Shown: in pieces, positions 26,909-36,546 of the stretch
Position numbering within the stretch: the first letter of the stretch is position 1
Layout of the letters: each line of letters starts with the position of its first letter
Source of the DNA: Humibacter albus DSM 18994
Lineage (GTDB): Bacteria; Actinomycetota; Actinomycetes; Actinomycetales; Microbacteriaceae
Direction: 5' to 3'
NCBI RefSeq assembly: GCF_000421825.1
Contig: NZ_ATXT01000015.1
Coordinates: forward strand, 186,001 to 250,000
DNA: 64,000 nucleotides
Notes under the pieces: generated by a model
The model's database searches: none
The model's input: the letters and a program-made list of their open reading frames with translations, nothing else
Told to the model about the DNA's origin: nothing
Made by a program: the position numbers and the translations under genes

Positions 26909-27169
26909 TTAATAATGGTCCCGTGCTTGCAGGATGACGATGTGTTCGTCGGTGACGTAGTAGACGAGGCGGTTAGCGTCATCGATCCGACGTGACCATG
27001 AACCGGTCAGGATGTGCTTGAGGGGTTCGGGCTTGCCGATGCCAGTGAAGGGGTCGCGTAGGACGTCGGCGATGAGTTGGTTGATCCGCTTCAGCGTCCT
27101 GCGATCCTGAGTTTGCCAGTAGACGTAATCCTCCCAGCCATTGCGGTCGAAGGCGAGACTGCGGCTCAC
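26909..27169 (-). CDS. yoeB: YoeB-type mRNA interferase toxin
   Basis: The 86-residue protein is a RelE/YoeB-fold ribosome-dependent endoribonuclease. It has WEDYVYWQTQDRRTLKRINQLI, E48 in GKPEPLK, R67 in ANRLVYY and the C-terminal H85-Y86, matching the catalytic Glu/Arg/His-Tyr layout of E. coli YoeB. WSRRIDDANRLVY is the family signature. Its ATG overlaps the antitoxin stop by four bases. All catalytic positions are kept, so it should be active. Confidence 0.93.
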   Translation of the reverse strand: MSRSLAFDRNGWEDYVYWQTQDRRTLKRINQLIADVLRDPFTGIGKPEPLKHILTGSWSRRIDDANRLVYYVTDEHIVILQARDHY

Positions 27170-27417
27170 GTGTCGAGCAGATCGTGCTGCTCGAACTCGC
27201 CTCGACGGGCGCGCTCGATCGCCTCGACGAGCCGCTGGGCGCCGGCGGAGTTGCGTAGCAGGTACGCCGTCTCAGTCATCGCGTCGTAGTCATCCTTCGA
27301 CAGGATGACGGCGTTGCCGTGTCGTGAGACGACCTCGACGGCGGTGTGGTCGTCATTGACCTGCTGGATGAGACCGAACAGGCTCTTGCGGGCTTCCGAC
27401 GCGGTGATGGCTGACAC
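27166..27417 (-). CDS. yefM: YefM-type antitoxin
   Basis: The 83-residue protein (from a GTG read as Met) begins MSAITASEARKSLFGLIQQVNDDHTAVEVVSRHGNAVILSK, the classical YefM DNA-binding part. MTETAYLLRNSAGAQRLVEAIERA leads to the toxin-binding tail. The GTG at 27417 was chosen over an in-frame TTG 24 bases earlier because it gives the family N-terminus and has a GAGGGAGG ribosome site. YefM and the YefM/YoeB complex normally repress their own promoter; a matching palindrome lies 14 bases upstream. Confidence 0.92.
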   Translation of the reverse strand: MSAITASEARKSLFGLIQQVNDDHTAVEVVSRHGNAVILSKDDYDAMTETAYLLRNSAGAQRLVEAIERARRGEFEQHDLLDT

Positions 27418-27430
27418 GATTACCTCCCTC

Positions 27431-27456
27431 GAGTGGTACAAAATATCGTACCACTC
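27431..27456 (-). promoter_or_regulatory. YefM/YoeB autoregulatory operator
   Basis: GAGTGGTAC at 27431-27439 and GTACCACTC at 27448-27456 form a perfect 9-bp inverted repeat around an 8-base AT-rich spacer. Its place just upstream of the yefM start, with GTAC cores in each arm, fits the autorepression site expected for this module. Confidence 0.75.
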
Positions 27457-27521
27457 TGCCCCGACGACGTGCCCGCGGTCGTCGGCGCAACGAAGACGAA
27501 ACTGCCCGCAAGCCGGATCCG

Positions 27522-27989
27522 CTACCGAACAACGCGCTTGGTGAAGAACACTCGGTCGAATCCGTCGCTGCGGCGGCGCTTCACCTCGTGGTATCCGAGC
27601 CGACGGTACATCGCCAGGTTTTCGACCATTGCAGCGTTCGTATAGAGGCGTACTTCCCCAACTTGGGCGCGTTCAGCGACATCCTCAGCGTGTCGGAGCA
27701 GCGCGCCGCCGATGCCCCGTCCGTGATGGGCGGGGTCAACCGCCACGTTCTCGACAAGCAGATGGTCGGCTTCGAGCACTGTGACGATCATGCCCACTGG
27801 CGAGTCATCCACCACTGCTACGTCCACCTGCCCGTTGTTGATCCGCGCGAGGTAGTCATCGTCCATCGGTGCAGGCCGTCGCCCAATCCGCGCGACGTAG
27901 GGATCGTATGCGCGCTGCGCAATACTGACGAGCGCATCGATATCGTTCAATCGAGCCGGGCGGATTTCCACCTGATCGTCACTGCCCAC
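27522..27989 (-). CDS. GNAT family N-acetyltransferase
   Basis: The 155-residue protein starts VEIRPARLNDIDALVSIAQRAY after a short leader and has the acetyl-CoA-binding motif [22 protein letters not shown] (Q/RxxGxG/A type, here HGRGIG). It ends with the typical C-terminal NLAMYRRLGYHEV and FFTKRV. I took the GTG at 27989, just after the LysR stop; a GTG at 27971 is also possible. Substrate is unknown. The gene follows LysR so tightly that they may be co-transcribed. Confidence 0.82.
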   Translation of the reverse strand: MGSDDQVEIRPARLNDIDALVSIAQRAYDPYVARIGRRPAPMDDDYLARINNGQVDVAVVDDSPVGMIVTVLEADHLLVENVAVDPAHHGRGIGGALLRHAEDVAERAQVGEVRLYTNAAMVENLAMYRRLGYHEVKRRRSDGFDRVFFTKRVVR

Positions 27990-27990
27990 G

Positions 27991-28800
27991 TCAAGCGGAT
28001 CGCGCTGTTTCAAGCGTTTCTGCTGCGATCTCGAAGAGCTCGCGAACGCGGTCGTGCGCGCCCGACATCCGCACGAGGTGGATGCCGAGCGGCTCACGGT
28101 CGACGATCGGACGCAGCACGAGGCCCGGCCGCGCATACAGAGTTGCGACGCTGCGCGGCAGCATCGCAACGCCTCTGCCGGATGCCGCAAGCTCCACGGT
28201 TCCCTCGATTCCTGCGCAACGTCGATCTGCTTCGAACGGGCCCTCGCCCTCCAGATCGCGCAGCCGCAGTCGGCGCTTTTTGGCCAGGCGATGGTGCGTA
28301 GCGAGGACGGCGAGCTTCGGCTCCGCGCCGAGCGGCACGCTGATCAGGCCGTCGCCAAACGGCTCACGTACCACGGCGATATCTGCACGACCGTCGCGCA
28401 CCGCGTCGGCGCCCTCGTACCAAACGAGTTCGATCAGCGCGACATCGAGCTCAGGCGCGGCCTCGCCGATCGCCGCCACCGCCGGCGCGACGCGCAGACC
28501 GGGCGCGAAGCCCACGACCAGGCGCTCGAGACCACGAGCCGATTCATGCGCTCGACGGACCGCCGTGGTCGCAGACGCGAGCAGGCCGCGACCCTCGTCA
28601 GCAAGTCGCTCACCGGCCGGGGTGAGCGCCACCCGACGGCTCGTGCGGTCAAGCAATCCGACGCCGATCTCACGCTCGAGCGCCATCACCTGCCGAGACA
28701 GCACCGGCTGAGCGATGAGCAGCCTCTCGGCCGCGCGCCCGAAGTGGAGCTCTTCGGCGACCGCAATGAAATAGCGCAGCTTGCGAAGATCGAGATCCAT
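27991..28800 (-). CDS. LysR family transcriptional regulator
   Basis: The 269-residue protein has the LysR helix-turn-helix at its N-terminus (MDLDLRKLRYFIAVAEELHFGRAAERL and QPVLSRQVMALEREIGVGLLDR). The effector-binding part begins LVVGFAPGLRVAPAV. It is about 25-30 residues shorter than most relatives; the shortfall seems to lie after LRLRDLEGEGPF, between the two effector subdomains. It may therefore be altered in ligand sensing. It is divergent from the NmrA-like gene with a 70-base shared promoter region, the usual arrangement for a LysR target. Confidence 0.9.
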   Translation of the reverse strand: MDLDLRKLRYFIAVAEELHFGRAAERLLIAQPVLSRQVMALEREIGVGLLDRTSRRVALTPAGERLADEGRGLLASATTAVRRAHESARGLERLVVGFAPGLRVAPAVAAIGEAAPELDVALIELVWYEGADAVRDGRADIAVVREPFGDGLISVPLGAEPKLAVLATHHRLAKKRRLRLRDLEGEGPFEADRRCAGIEGTVELAASGRGVAMLPRSVATLYARPGLVLRPIVDREPLGIHLVRMSGAHDRVRELFEIAAETLETARSA

Positions 28801-28870
28801 GCCCTGAGGGTATCGGGGACCTGCGAGAAAGTATTGGACGGTGGACGGCGGCGACGCCAAAAGTGAAGTC

Positions 28871-29749
28871 ATGATCGTTCTCACCACCCCCACCGGCCGC
28901 ATCGGACGTCGCGTACTCGAACGAGTGCTGACCCACACCGACGAGCCCGTGCGTGTCATCGCACGCAACCCCGGCGCGCTGCACGCCGATGCCACTTCCC
29001 GAGCGGAGATCATCGCTGGATCGCACGGCGATCCCGGGGTGATCGACGCCGCGCTGAACGGCGCCGACGCCCTGTTCTGGCTGACCCCGCCGGCCTGGCG
29101 GGCCGAGCGGCTCGAGGACGGCATGGAAGAACTCGCCCGGCCTGCAGCCGATGCGGTACGCCGCCACGGCGTGCGCCAGGTCGTCGCGGCATCGAACCTC
29201 GGCCGCGGCGTCCCGGGTGAGTCCGGGCTCGTGCGCCACGCCCTCGCTGTTGAAGACATCTTCGCGGCCTCCGGCACTGCGTTCCGCGCTGTCACACTGC
29301 CGGGCTTCTTCGACAACCTGCTCAACGATGTCTCGGCACTGCGCGACGGCACCCTCGGCGGCGTGCTGCGTCCGGACCTCAAGACGCCACTCGTCGCCGT
29401 CGACGATATTGCGGATGTCGTCACCGACCTCCTGATCGACCGGTCGTGGTCTGGTCAGCAGGATCGCCCGGTCCTCGGCCCGGAAGATCTCTCGATGTCG
29501 GATGTCGCCGGGATCCTGTCCGACGTCCTCGCCCGTCCGATCACTTACACACCGGTCGACCTCGATACGTTCCATGCCGCACTGCGCGCGCGGGGAGCGT
29601 CGCCCGCGATGGCGGACGGCATGGTCACGATGATGTCGGCCAAGAACGCAGGACTCGACAACGCTGTAGAGCGCACCGCACAGACGGCGTCGCCGACAAC
29701 CTTCAGGGACTGGACCGAGCGTGAACTCAGGCCGCTCGTGGTCAGCTGA
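28871..29749 (+). CDS. NmrA/NAD(P)-binding SDR-type protein
   Basis: The 292-residue protein begins MIVLTTPTGRIGRRVLERVL, a Rossmann GxxGxxG-type nucleotide loop. It also has RVIARNPGAL, WLTPPAWRAERLEDGM and VRQVVAASNLG, features of the NmrA-like/NAD(P)H-binding atypical SDR group. The C-terminal part (LGPEDLSMSDVAGILSDVL) matches the substrate side of the fold. These proteins often act as redox-state sensors or quinone reductases; the exact reaction is unknown. Its divergent LysR neighbour is the probable regulator. Confidence 0.87.
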   Translation: MIVLTTPTGRIGRRVLERVLTHTDEPVRVIARNPGALHADATSRAEIIAGSHGDPGVIDAALNGADALFWLTPPAWRAERLEDGMEELARPAADAVRRHGVRQVVAASNLGRGVPGESGLVRHALAVEDIFAASGTAFRAVTLPGFFDNLLNDVSALRDGTLGGVLRPDLKTPLVAVDDIADVVTDLLIDRSWSGQQDRPVLGPEDLSMSDVAGILSDVLARPITYTPVDLDTFHAALRARGASPAMADGMVTMMSAKNAGLDNAVERTAQTASPTTFRDWTERELRPLVVS

Positions 29750-29806
29750 ACTGGTGTAGCGCCCGGTCTTCCCCGCAGGCGCTCACGCCTCGGACTCCTC
29801 GTCCCG

Positions 29807-29839
29807 ATCCGCTTGCGCCCGACTGTGGCGCAAGCGGAT
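29807..29839 (+). terminator. hairpin after NmrA-like gene
   Basis: ATCCGCTTGCGC at 29807-29818 pairs perfectly with GCGCAAGCGGAT at 29828-29839 around a 9-base loop. It lies 58 bases downstream of the NmrA-like stop, in a 237-base gap where I saw no other feature, and is a plausible factor-independent terminator without a U-tract. Confidence 0.75.
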
Positions 29840-29986
29840 GGATGAGCGGTCATTTGCTGGCAGCGTTTAGCCACCATAGTTGGTGTCTCCGGCCGACGTG
29901 ACCAGCTTCCCGCCGGCCGTGTGAATGCCGTAGTCCTCGTGCGTGGGCGCTGGCGTCACGACGTGCGAGCGACGATGCTGTAGGTC

Positions 29987-30496
29987 ATGGTCGATTATGC
30001 GAACCCTCTGCGCCCGCACGAACGCCTCGCCGATCGTGACAGGGCCGACGCCGTCTCCGCTCTCGCACACGCTCGCGACGAAGGCCGCCTGACCCCGGAC
30101 GAGTTCGAGCAGCGGTCGGCGACCGCACGCTCGGCCACGACATGGAGCGACCTCTCGCCGCTGTTCAGCGATCTGCCGGCGGCAGGAGCGTCCGGCTCGG
30201 CTGCGGGCGGCGGAGCGGGCTTCGCACCTGGTCACCCCGGTGCCGCCGGCTACGCTCCCGAGCGTGACGACCGGTACGACAGGGACCACGGCGACTGGTA
30301 CCGACACTCGCGCGCACTCGGCGGAGCCTGGGGCGCGACCATCATGTCGTTCATGCCGTTCCTCGCGCTCGGTCTCTTCTTTCTCGGCGGCTTCGTCTGG
30401 AACGGCTGGCAGTGGAGCTGGCTGTTCTTCCTGCTCATCCCGGCGGTCGGCGCGATCATCTACGGTCCGGGCGCGGAGTACCGGCGACGCCGATAG
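29987..30496 (+). CDS. DUF1707 domain membrane protein
   Basis: The 169-residue protein starts with a DUF1707 domain (RPHERLADRDRADAVSALAHARDEGRLTPDEFEQRSATARSA), a SHOCT-like short helical domain frequent in actinobacteria. A Gly/Pro/Tyr-rich linker and two membrane helices follow (TIMSFMPFLALGLFFLGGFVW and WLFFLLIPAVGAIIYG). Function is unknown. The C-terminus is basic (YRRRR) and should be cytoplasmic. Confidence 0.85.
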   Translation: MVDYANPLRPHERLADRDRADAVSALAHARDEGRLTPDEFEQRSATARSATTWSDLSPLFSDLPAAGASGSAAGGGAGFAPGHPGAAGYAPERDDRYDRDHGDWYRHSRALGGAWGATIMSFMPFLALGLFFLGGFVWNGWQWSWLFFLLIPAVGAIIYGPGAEYRRRR

Positions 30497-30619
30497 CGTC
30501 GCCCCTGGCCACTCACAAACGCCACTCGCCGCCCGTAGGCCATCGGAACGGCTCTCGACGGCCTTGCGCCGATTGATCGGCGTCGACTGGATGCCGTGCG
30601 CCCGACGCGCCGACGCCGC

Positions 30620-32164
<1,545 letters not shown>

Positions 32165-32290
32165 TCAGCCACGCCTGTCATCGCCGTCACCCTCGGTGTC
32201 GGGACGGCGGAATGCGCTGCACTCCCCCATGCATCGGCGCCGCAAGGATGTTCCATATTAACGCCGCACCGCCTGCCAGCATTCCGGGTC

Positions 32291-33283
32291 TCACTCCGGC
32301 AGCGGATCGGATGCCGCCGCTTCGGTCGCATCCGCCTCTCCCGCATCCGCGGGGCCGCCACCCGTTCGGCGGTCGCGTCGGACGGCCAGCACCATGTCGA
32401 TCGTGAGCATCGCCAGCGCGACCCAGACCAGTGCGAACCCGATCCAGCGCTCGGTGGACATCGGCTCGTGCAGCAGCGCGACTCCGACGATCAGCTGCAG
32501 GATCGGCGTGAAGTACTGGATGAAGCCCATCACGATCAGCGGCAGCCGCCGCGACGCCGCAGCGAAGAAGAGCAACGGGACTGCGGTGATGACTCCCGCG
32601 CCGAGCAGGCCGATCGTGTTCCACGCGTTGACGTGCCCGAACGTGATCCCGCTGACGGCGCCGACGATGATCAGCTGCACGACCGCCACCGGCGTGAGCC
32701 AGGCAGTCTCGAGCGTGAGGCCGCTGAGGGCATCCACCCGGTGGCCCACCTGCTTCTTCACGAGCCCGTACAGGCCGAACGAGGCGGCCAGCAGCAGAGC
32801 TATCCAGGGGAATTGCCCGTAGCCGACCGTGATCACGACGACGGCGATGACCGAGATGCCGATGGCCACCCACTGCACCATGCGCAGCCGCTCGCGCAGC
32901 ACGATTACGCCGAGCAGCACCGTGAAGATCGGATTGATGAAGTACCCGAGAGCCGCCTGCACCACCTGCCCCGACGTCGTCGCGTACACGTAGGTCTGCC
33001 AGTTGATGTAGATGAGCGCGCCCGCCGCTCCCATGATGAGCAGGATGCGCGGTTGGCGAAGGATGCCCACCAGCGGCCGCCACGCTCGGGTCGCCGCGGT
33101 CGCGATCGCACAGAACGCGAGGGAGAATACGACGCGCCAGGCGACGATCTCGAACGGGCCCGTCGGGGCGAGCGCCACGAAGTAGAGGGGCAGGAAGCCC
33201 CAGATGAGGTACGCACCGCCGGCGTACGCGAGACCCCGGACGGTGTGGGAACCGGCCTGCGGGCTCACAGCGGATTCGGACAC
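32291..33283 (-). CDS. rarD: RarD-type EamA family transporter
   Basis: The 330-residue protein has ten membrane helices. It begins GLAYAGGAYLIWGFLPLYFVALAPTGPFEIVAWRVVFS, the RarD signature, and has YINWQTYVYATTSGQVVQAALGYFINP and MGFIQYFTPILQLIVGV. RarD proteins are drug/metabolite transporters of unknown substrate. The C-terminus is a charged disordered tail. It lies directly after groES on the same strand but behind a hairpin terminator, so it probably has separate expression. Confidence 0.92.
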   Translation of the reverse strand: MSESAVSPQAGSHTVRGLAYAGGAYLIWGFLPLYFVALAPTGPFEIVAWRVVFSLAFCAIATAATRAWRPLVGILRQPRILLIMGAAGALIYINWQTYVYATTSGQVVQAALGYFINPIFTVLLGVIVLRERLRMVQWVAIGISVIAVVVITVGYGQFPWIALLLAASFGLYGLVKKQVGHRVDALSGLTLETAWLTPVAVVQLIIVGAVSGITFGHVNAWNTIGLLGAGVITAVPLLFFAAASRRLPLIVMGFIQYFTPILQLIVGVALLHEPMSTERWIGFALVWVALAMLTIDMVLAVRRDRRTGGGPADAGEADATEAAASDPLPE

Positions 33284-33356
33284 CGCTACATCGTAGGATC
33301 AGCGCCCGACATCGGCCCGCCGCGGCCAGGCGGCGACGCCGACCGGAGACGCAGAA

Positions 33357-33385
33357 GGGGCCCGGATGCCAGGCATCCGGACCCC
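33357..33385 (-). terminator. groES terminator hairpin
   Basis: CCGGATGCC at 33362-33370 and GGCATCCGG at 33372-33380 pair, then GGGG at 33357-33360 pairs with CCCC at 33382-33385 across one mismatch. The hairpin lies 22 bases after the groES stop. Its GGATGCC/GGCATCC core recurs in other intergenic hairpins of this window. Confidence 0.8.
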
Positions 33386-33406
33386 ATTCGAGTCGCTACG
33401 TGAGCG

Positions 33407-33703
33407 TCAGTGCTCGATGACGGCCAGCACGTCGCGGGCAGACAGCACGAGGAACTCGTCGCCGCCGAACTTGACCTCGGTTCCGCCGTACTTCGAGTAG
33501 AGAACCTTGTCGCCGACGTTGACGTCGAGCGGGACGCGGTTGCCGTTGTCGTCGATGCGGCCGGGGCCGACGGCGATGACCTCGCCCTCCTGCGGCTTCT
33601 CCTTGGCGGTGTCCGGGATGACCAGGCCGGATGCAGTGGTCTGCTCAGCCTCGACCTGCTTGATAACGATGCGATCCTCGAGCGGCTTGATGGAGACCGA
33701 CAC
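33407..33703 (-). CDS. groES: co-chaperonin GroES
   Basis: The 98-residue protein begins [42 protein letters not shown], with the mobile loop that docks on GroEL. It continues [20 protein letters not shown] and ends [16 protein letters not shown]. It caps the GroEL folding chamber. The GTG start at 33703 follows AAGAGGTC. No groEL follows; rarD is next. The gene lies behind a CIRCE element and a good promoter, so it should be repressed by HrcA and induced by heat. Confidence 0.96.
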   Translation of the reverse strand: MSVSIKPLEDRIVIKQVEAEQTTASGLVIPDTAKEKPQEGEVIAVGPGRIDDNGNRVPLDVNVGDKVLYSKYGGTEVKFGGDEFLVLSARDVLAVIEH

Positions 33704-33783
33704 GGTTGACCTCTTTCTGTACTTTGTACTGAAGACGTTGTTAGCCCACTCTGTTCGCCCGCGAACCGGTGGCGCACGCGCCG

Positions 33784-33810
33784 TTAGCACACGAGCACTG
33801 AGAGTGCTAA
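33784..33810 (-). promoter_or_regulatory. CIRCE element (HrcA operator) of groES
   Basis: TTAGCACAC at 33784-33792, a 9-base spacer, and GAGTGCTAA at 33802-33810 match the CIRCE consensus TTAGCACTC-N9-GAGTGCTAA with one mismatch in the left arm. It lies between the minus 10 box and the groES start, where HrcA binding would block transcription. Confidence 0.92.
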
Positions 33811-33815
33811 CGATG

Positions 33816-33845
33816 AGTCTAGGCGCTCGGTTGGCACTCTCGCAA
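33816..33845 (-). promoter_or_regulatory. groES promoter
   Basis: On the minus strand TTGCGA (33845-33840) and TAGACT (33821-33816) are spaced by 18 bases, a good sigma-A type promoter immediately upstream of the CIRCE element. The predicted start point falls inside or next to CIRCE. Confidence 0.7.
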
Positions 33846-33952
33846 CGTGAGTGCAAACATCCGTCGCGCCGAGCGAACGCCCCGGGCGAACGCCCCGGGC
33901 GAACACCGCCCGCGATCAGGTCGAGCGGATGCCGCCGCGATAGGTTGGCGCC

Positions 33953-35149
33953 GTGGAACGCGCGGAACTCCTCGAGCTGCTCAGCCCAGAAGGACTGAGG
34001 CTGCTGGACTCGCTGCCCCCGTATCGGAGCGCAGCCGATGTGGTGCGCACGGTGAGCGATCTGCGCAAGCAGGGGCATCCCGCATCCCTGGTCGCGACGG
34101 TGCTCACGCAGTCCAAGCTGCGGGCGAAGGCCGAGGCCAAGTTCGGCCCGTTCGCCTCGCGCATGCTCTTCACCGAGGCCGGCCTCGAGCAGGCCACCCG
34201 ACTGAACGTCGCCGCACGTCACGCTGCGCGGTTCGCCGGCGCAGATCTGACGCGCGTGGCAGACCTGGGTTGCGGCATCGGCGGTGACGCGCTGGCGCTC
34301 GCCGCCCTCGAGCTCGAGGTCACAGCTGTCGACGCCGATGAGATCACGGCCGCGATCGCCAGCTACAACCTCGCACCCTTCCCGAACGCGCGCGTCGAAA
34401 ACGACCGAGCAGAAGAGATCGACCTCGCCGGCCACGACGCTGTCTACCTCGACCCGGCACGTCGCACCCGCGGGCACGGCAACACCCGGCGACTGTCTGA
34501 TCCCGCCGAGTGGTCGCCGGGTCTCGACTTCGCCTTCGGCCTGTCTGAGCGGATGCCCGTGGGCGTCAAACTCGGACCCGCCGTCGACCACGCCCTCCTG
34601 CCCGCCGACGCGGAGGCGCAGTGGGTCTCGGTCGACGGCCAGGTGGTGGAGGCGGGCGTGTGGACGCGCGCACTGGCGCGGGAGGGCATCCGTCGTGCTG
34701 CGCTCGTGATCACCGGTGACGGTGCGGCGGAACTGACAGGGCCGTCGGATGCCGCGGACGAGCCCGTCGGCGACCTCGGCGCCTATCTCTACGAGCCCGA
34801 CGGTGCGGTCATCCGCGCTCGGCTGATCGGCGACCTCGCGCGCTCACTCGACGCGAGGATGCTCCGCCACGACATCGCGTACCTCACCTCCGACTCGCTC
34901 ACGCCGACACCGTTCGCTGCGGCGTTCCGCGTGATCGAGGAGCTGCCTTACAAGGAGTCGGAGCTGCGCAGCGCGCTTGCCGCACGCGGCATCGGCACGG
35001 TCGAGATCAAGAAGCGCGGAGCGGATGTCGACCCCGCGGCGCTCCGCAAACGGTTGCGTCTGAAGGGGGCCGGCTCCGCCACGCTCGTGCTCACGCGCAT
35101 CGGTGCCCGGCACGCAGCGCTGCTCGTGGAGCGCGTCGCTCGCGGCTGA
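33953..35149 (+). CDS. THUMP-like class I SAM-dependent methyltransferase
   Basis: The 398-residue protein has a helical N-terminal domain and a SAM-binding Rossmann core with [29 protein letters not shown]. It has [13 protein letters not shown] at the place of the amino-methyltransferase motif. The C-terminal THUMP-like domain reads [40 protein letters not shown]. This combination points to RNA modification, but the substrate is unknown. It starts at a GTG and is divergent from groES; a hairpin at 35155-35186 separates it from the convergent DUF4190 gene. Confidence 0.88.
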   Translation: MERAELLELLSPEGLRLLDSLPPYRSAADVVRTVSDLRKQGHPASLVATVLTQSKLRAKAEAKFGPFASRMLFTEAGLEQATRLNVAARHAARFAGADLTRVADLGCGIGGDALALAALELEVTAVDADEITAAIASYNLAPFPNARVENDRAEEIDLAGHDAVYLDPARRTRGHGNTRRLSDPAEWSPGLDFAFGLSERMPVGVKLGPAVDHALLPADAEAQWVSVDGQVVEAGVWTRALAREGIRRAALVITGDGAAELTGPSDAADEPVGDLGAYLYEPDGAVIRARLIGDLARSLDARMLRHDIAYLTSDSLTPTPFAAAFRVIEELPYKESELRSALAARGIGTVEIKKRGADVDPAALRKRLRLKGAGSATLVLTRIGARHAALLVERVARG

Positions 35150-35154
35150 AACGC

Positions 35155-35186
35155 CGCGAGGCCGACCACTCCGGGGCGGCCTCGCG
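35155..35186 (+). terminator. bidirectional hairpin terminator
   Basis: CGCGAGGCCG at 35155-35164 and CGGCCTCGCG at 35177-35186 pair perfectly around a 12-base loop, six bases after the methyltransferase stop and 20 bases from the convergent DUF4190 stop. It can serve both genes. Confidence 0.8.
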
Positions 35187-35206
35187 TGACGACGATCGCG
35201 AACGGA

Positions 35207-35965
35207 TCAGTACGAGTAGTCGTAGTAGTCCGCGCTCGAGGCGATCGCGCCGAGAACGATGAACAGGATCCAGAGCAGGATCAGGGCGACCGAGACGAAG
35301 CCCAGGATCATGCCGGTGAGCCAGAGGCCCTTGGCCTGCGGCTCGCGAGACCTGCCGAAGAACGACAACACGATTCCCGCAATACCGAACGGGAACACCG
35401 CCCACCCCAGCGAGACCACGCCGATGATGCCGCCGATCAACGCCAGGATGCTGAGGATCGGGGTCTTCTGCTGCGAGGGCGCGTACGGCTGGCCGTAGGC
35501 CGGGGCGCCGTAGGGCTGTTGGGGAGCACCGTACGGTTGCTGCGGTGCACCGTACGGTTGCTGCGGTGCACCGTACGGTTGCTGCGGTGCACCGTACGGT
35601 TGCGGAGCGCCGTAGGGCTGCTGCGGCGCTCCATAGGGTTGCTGCGGCGCACCGTAACCCGGCGCGGGCGGCGGCACGGGCGGCTGGCCCGCGCCGTATG
35701 GCGGCTGTTGCGGTGCCGCGGGCACACCGTACGGTTGCGGCGACGGTGCCGCGGGTGCCTGTTGCGGTGCGGACGGCGCCGAAGGTCCAGGAGGTGCGGG
35801 CGGCTGCGGCTGCTGTGGGGCCTGAGGAGCATGGGGCTCCTGCGACGGCTGCGGCGGCTGAGGCTGCTGCGGAGGCGCCGGCGGGATCGGCGGCGCGGGC
35901 GGAACGTTCGGCTGCGCCGGCGGCGGAACCTGGTCGGGGCTCTGCGGTGCGTTCGAGTCGGACAC
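35207..35965 (-). CDS. Pro-rich DUF4190 membrane protein with PQQPYGA repeats
   Basis: The 252-residue protein has a Pro/Gln-rich cytoplasmic-type N-terminus of about 165 residues. This part includes seven tandem PQQPYGA-like units (one lacking a Gln). Two membrane helices of DUF4190 type follow (ILSILALIGGIIGVVSLGWAVFPFG and LTGMILGFVSVALILLWILFIVL) with FFGRSREPQAKGLWL between them. Function is unknown. I used the GTG at 35965, seven bases after AAAGGAA. A shorter paralogue lies immediately upstream on the same strand. Confidence 0.88.
   Translation of the reverse strand: MSDSNAPQSPDQVPPPAQPNVPPAPPIPPAPPQQPQPPQPSQEPHAPQAPQQPQPPAPPGPSAPSAPQQAPAAPSPQPYGVPAAPQQPPYGAGQPPVPPPAPGYGAPQQPYGAPQQPYGAPQPYGAPQQPYGAPQQPYGAPQQPYGAPQQPYGAPAYGQPYAPSQQKTPILSILALIGGIIGVVSLGWAVFPFGIAGIVLSFFGRSREPQAKGLWLTGMILGFVSVALILLWILFIVLGAIASSADYYDYSY
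35504..35647 (-). repeat. tandem 21-bp repeats encoding PQQPYGA
   Basis: Seven near-identical units of 21 bases (one of 18) inside the DUF4190 gene, with GCACCGTACGGTTGCTGCGG on the plus strand recurring almost unchanged. Near identity at DNA level, including third positions, indicates recent expansion by slippage or unequal exchange. Confidence 0.9.
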
Positions 35966-36057
35966 GTGCGGTTCCTTTCTCACCGGCCACGTACACGGAG
36001 CGAAGCCGTGTCGATGTCCGCTGTCGTTGATCCCCTCGGGATCGAGAGGGAGATATG

Positions 36058-36096
36058 CGTGAGGGCGGGCCGGCTGTGCACCGGCCCGCCCTCACG
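36058..36096 (-). terminator. strong hairpin terminator after the second DUF4190 gene
   Basis: A perfect 16-bp stem, CGTGAGGGCGGGCCGG at 36058-36073 with its complement at 36081-36096, encloses a 7-base loop. It starts ten bases after the stop of the upstream DUF4190 gene and separates the two paralogues into independent units. Confidence 0.9.
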
Positions 36097-36105
36097 ACGG
36101 GGATG

Positions 36106-36546
36106 TCAGTAGGAGCTGTAGCTCAGCGAGCTGGCCGCAGCAATGACGATCACCAGGACGATGATCACGATGATCTCGAGCGCGATGGCGACGAAACCGA
36201 GGATGATGCCGGTCAGCCAGAAGCCCTTCGCCTGCCGCTCCTTGTTACGGCCGATGAAACCAAGAATGACCGCCGCGATGGCGAACAGACCACCGAAGTA
36301 GAAGAACGCTCCGATGATGCCGACGATGCCGCCGATCAGCGACAGGATGCTCAGGATCGGCGTCTTCTGCGCGGGCGCGGGTGCGTAGGGCTGGCCGTAC
36401 TGCGGAGCGCCCGGCGCGGCGGGAGCACCGTACTGCGGCGCGGCCGGCGGCTGGGGAGCGGCGGGCGGCGGCGGAGCCACCGGAGGCTGCTGCGGAGCCG
36501 GCGGCTGCTGACCCGACGGGTCCTGAGGAGTCTGGGGATCGGACAT
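36106..36546 (-). CDS. DUF4190 membrane protein, paralogue
   Basis: The 146-residue protein has a Pro/Gln/Ala-rich N-terminus of about 60 residues, then TPILSILSLIGGIVGIIGAF and LTGIILGFVAIALEIIVIIVLVIVIAAASS, with the same GRNKERQAKGFWLTG linker as its neighbour. It lacks the PQQPYGA expansion. The ATG at 36546 follows GAAAGGATC. The pair clearly arose by duplication, judging by shared QKTPILSIL and the common SYSSY/YDYSY ends. Function is unknown. Confidence 0.88.
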   Translation of the reverse strand: MSDPQTPQDPSGQQPPAPQQPPVAPPPPAAPQPPAAPQYGAPAAPGAPQYGQPYAPAPAQKTPILSILSLIGGIVGIIGAFFYFGGLFAIAAVILGFIGRNKERQAKGFWLTGIILGFVAIALEIIVIIVLVIVIAAASSLSYSSY

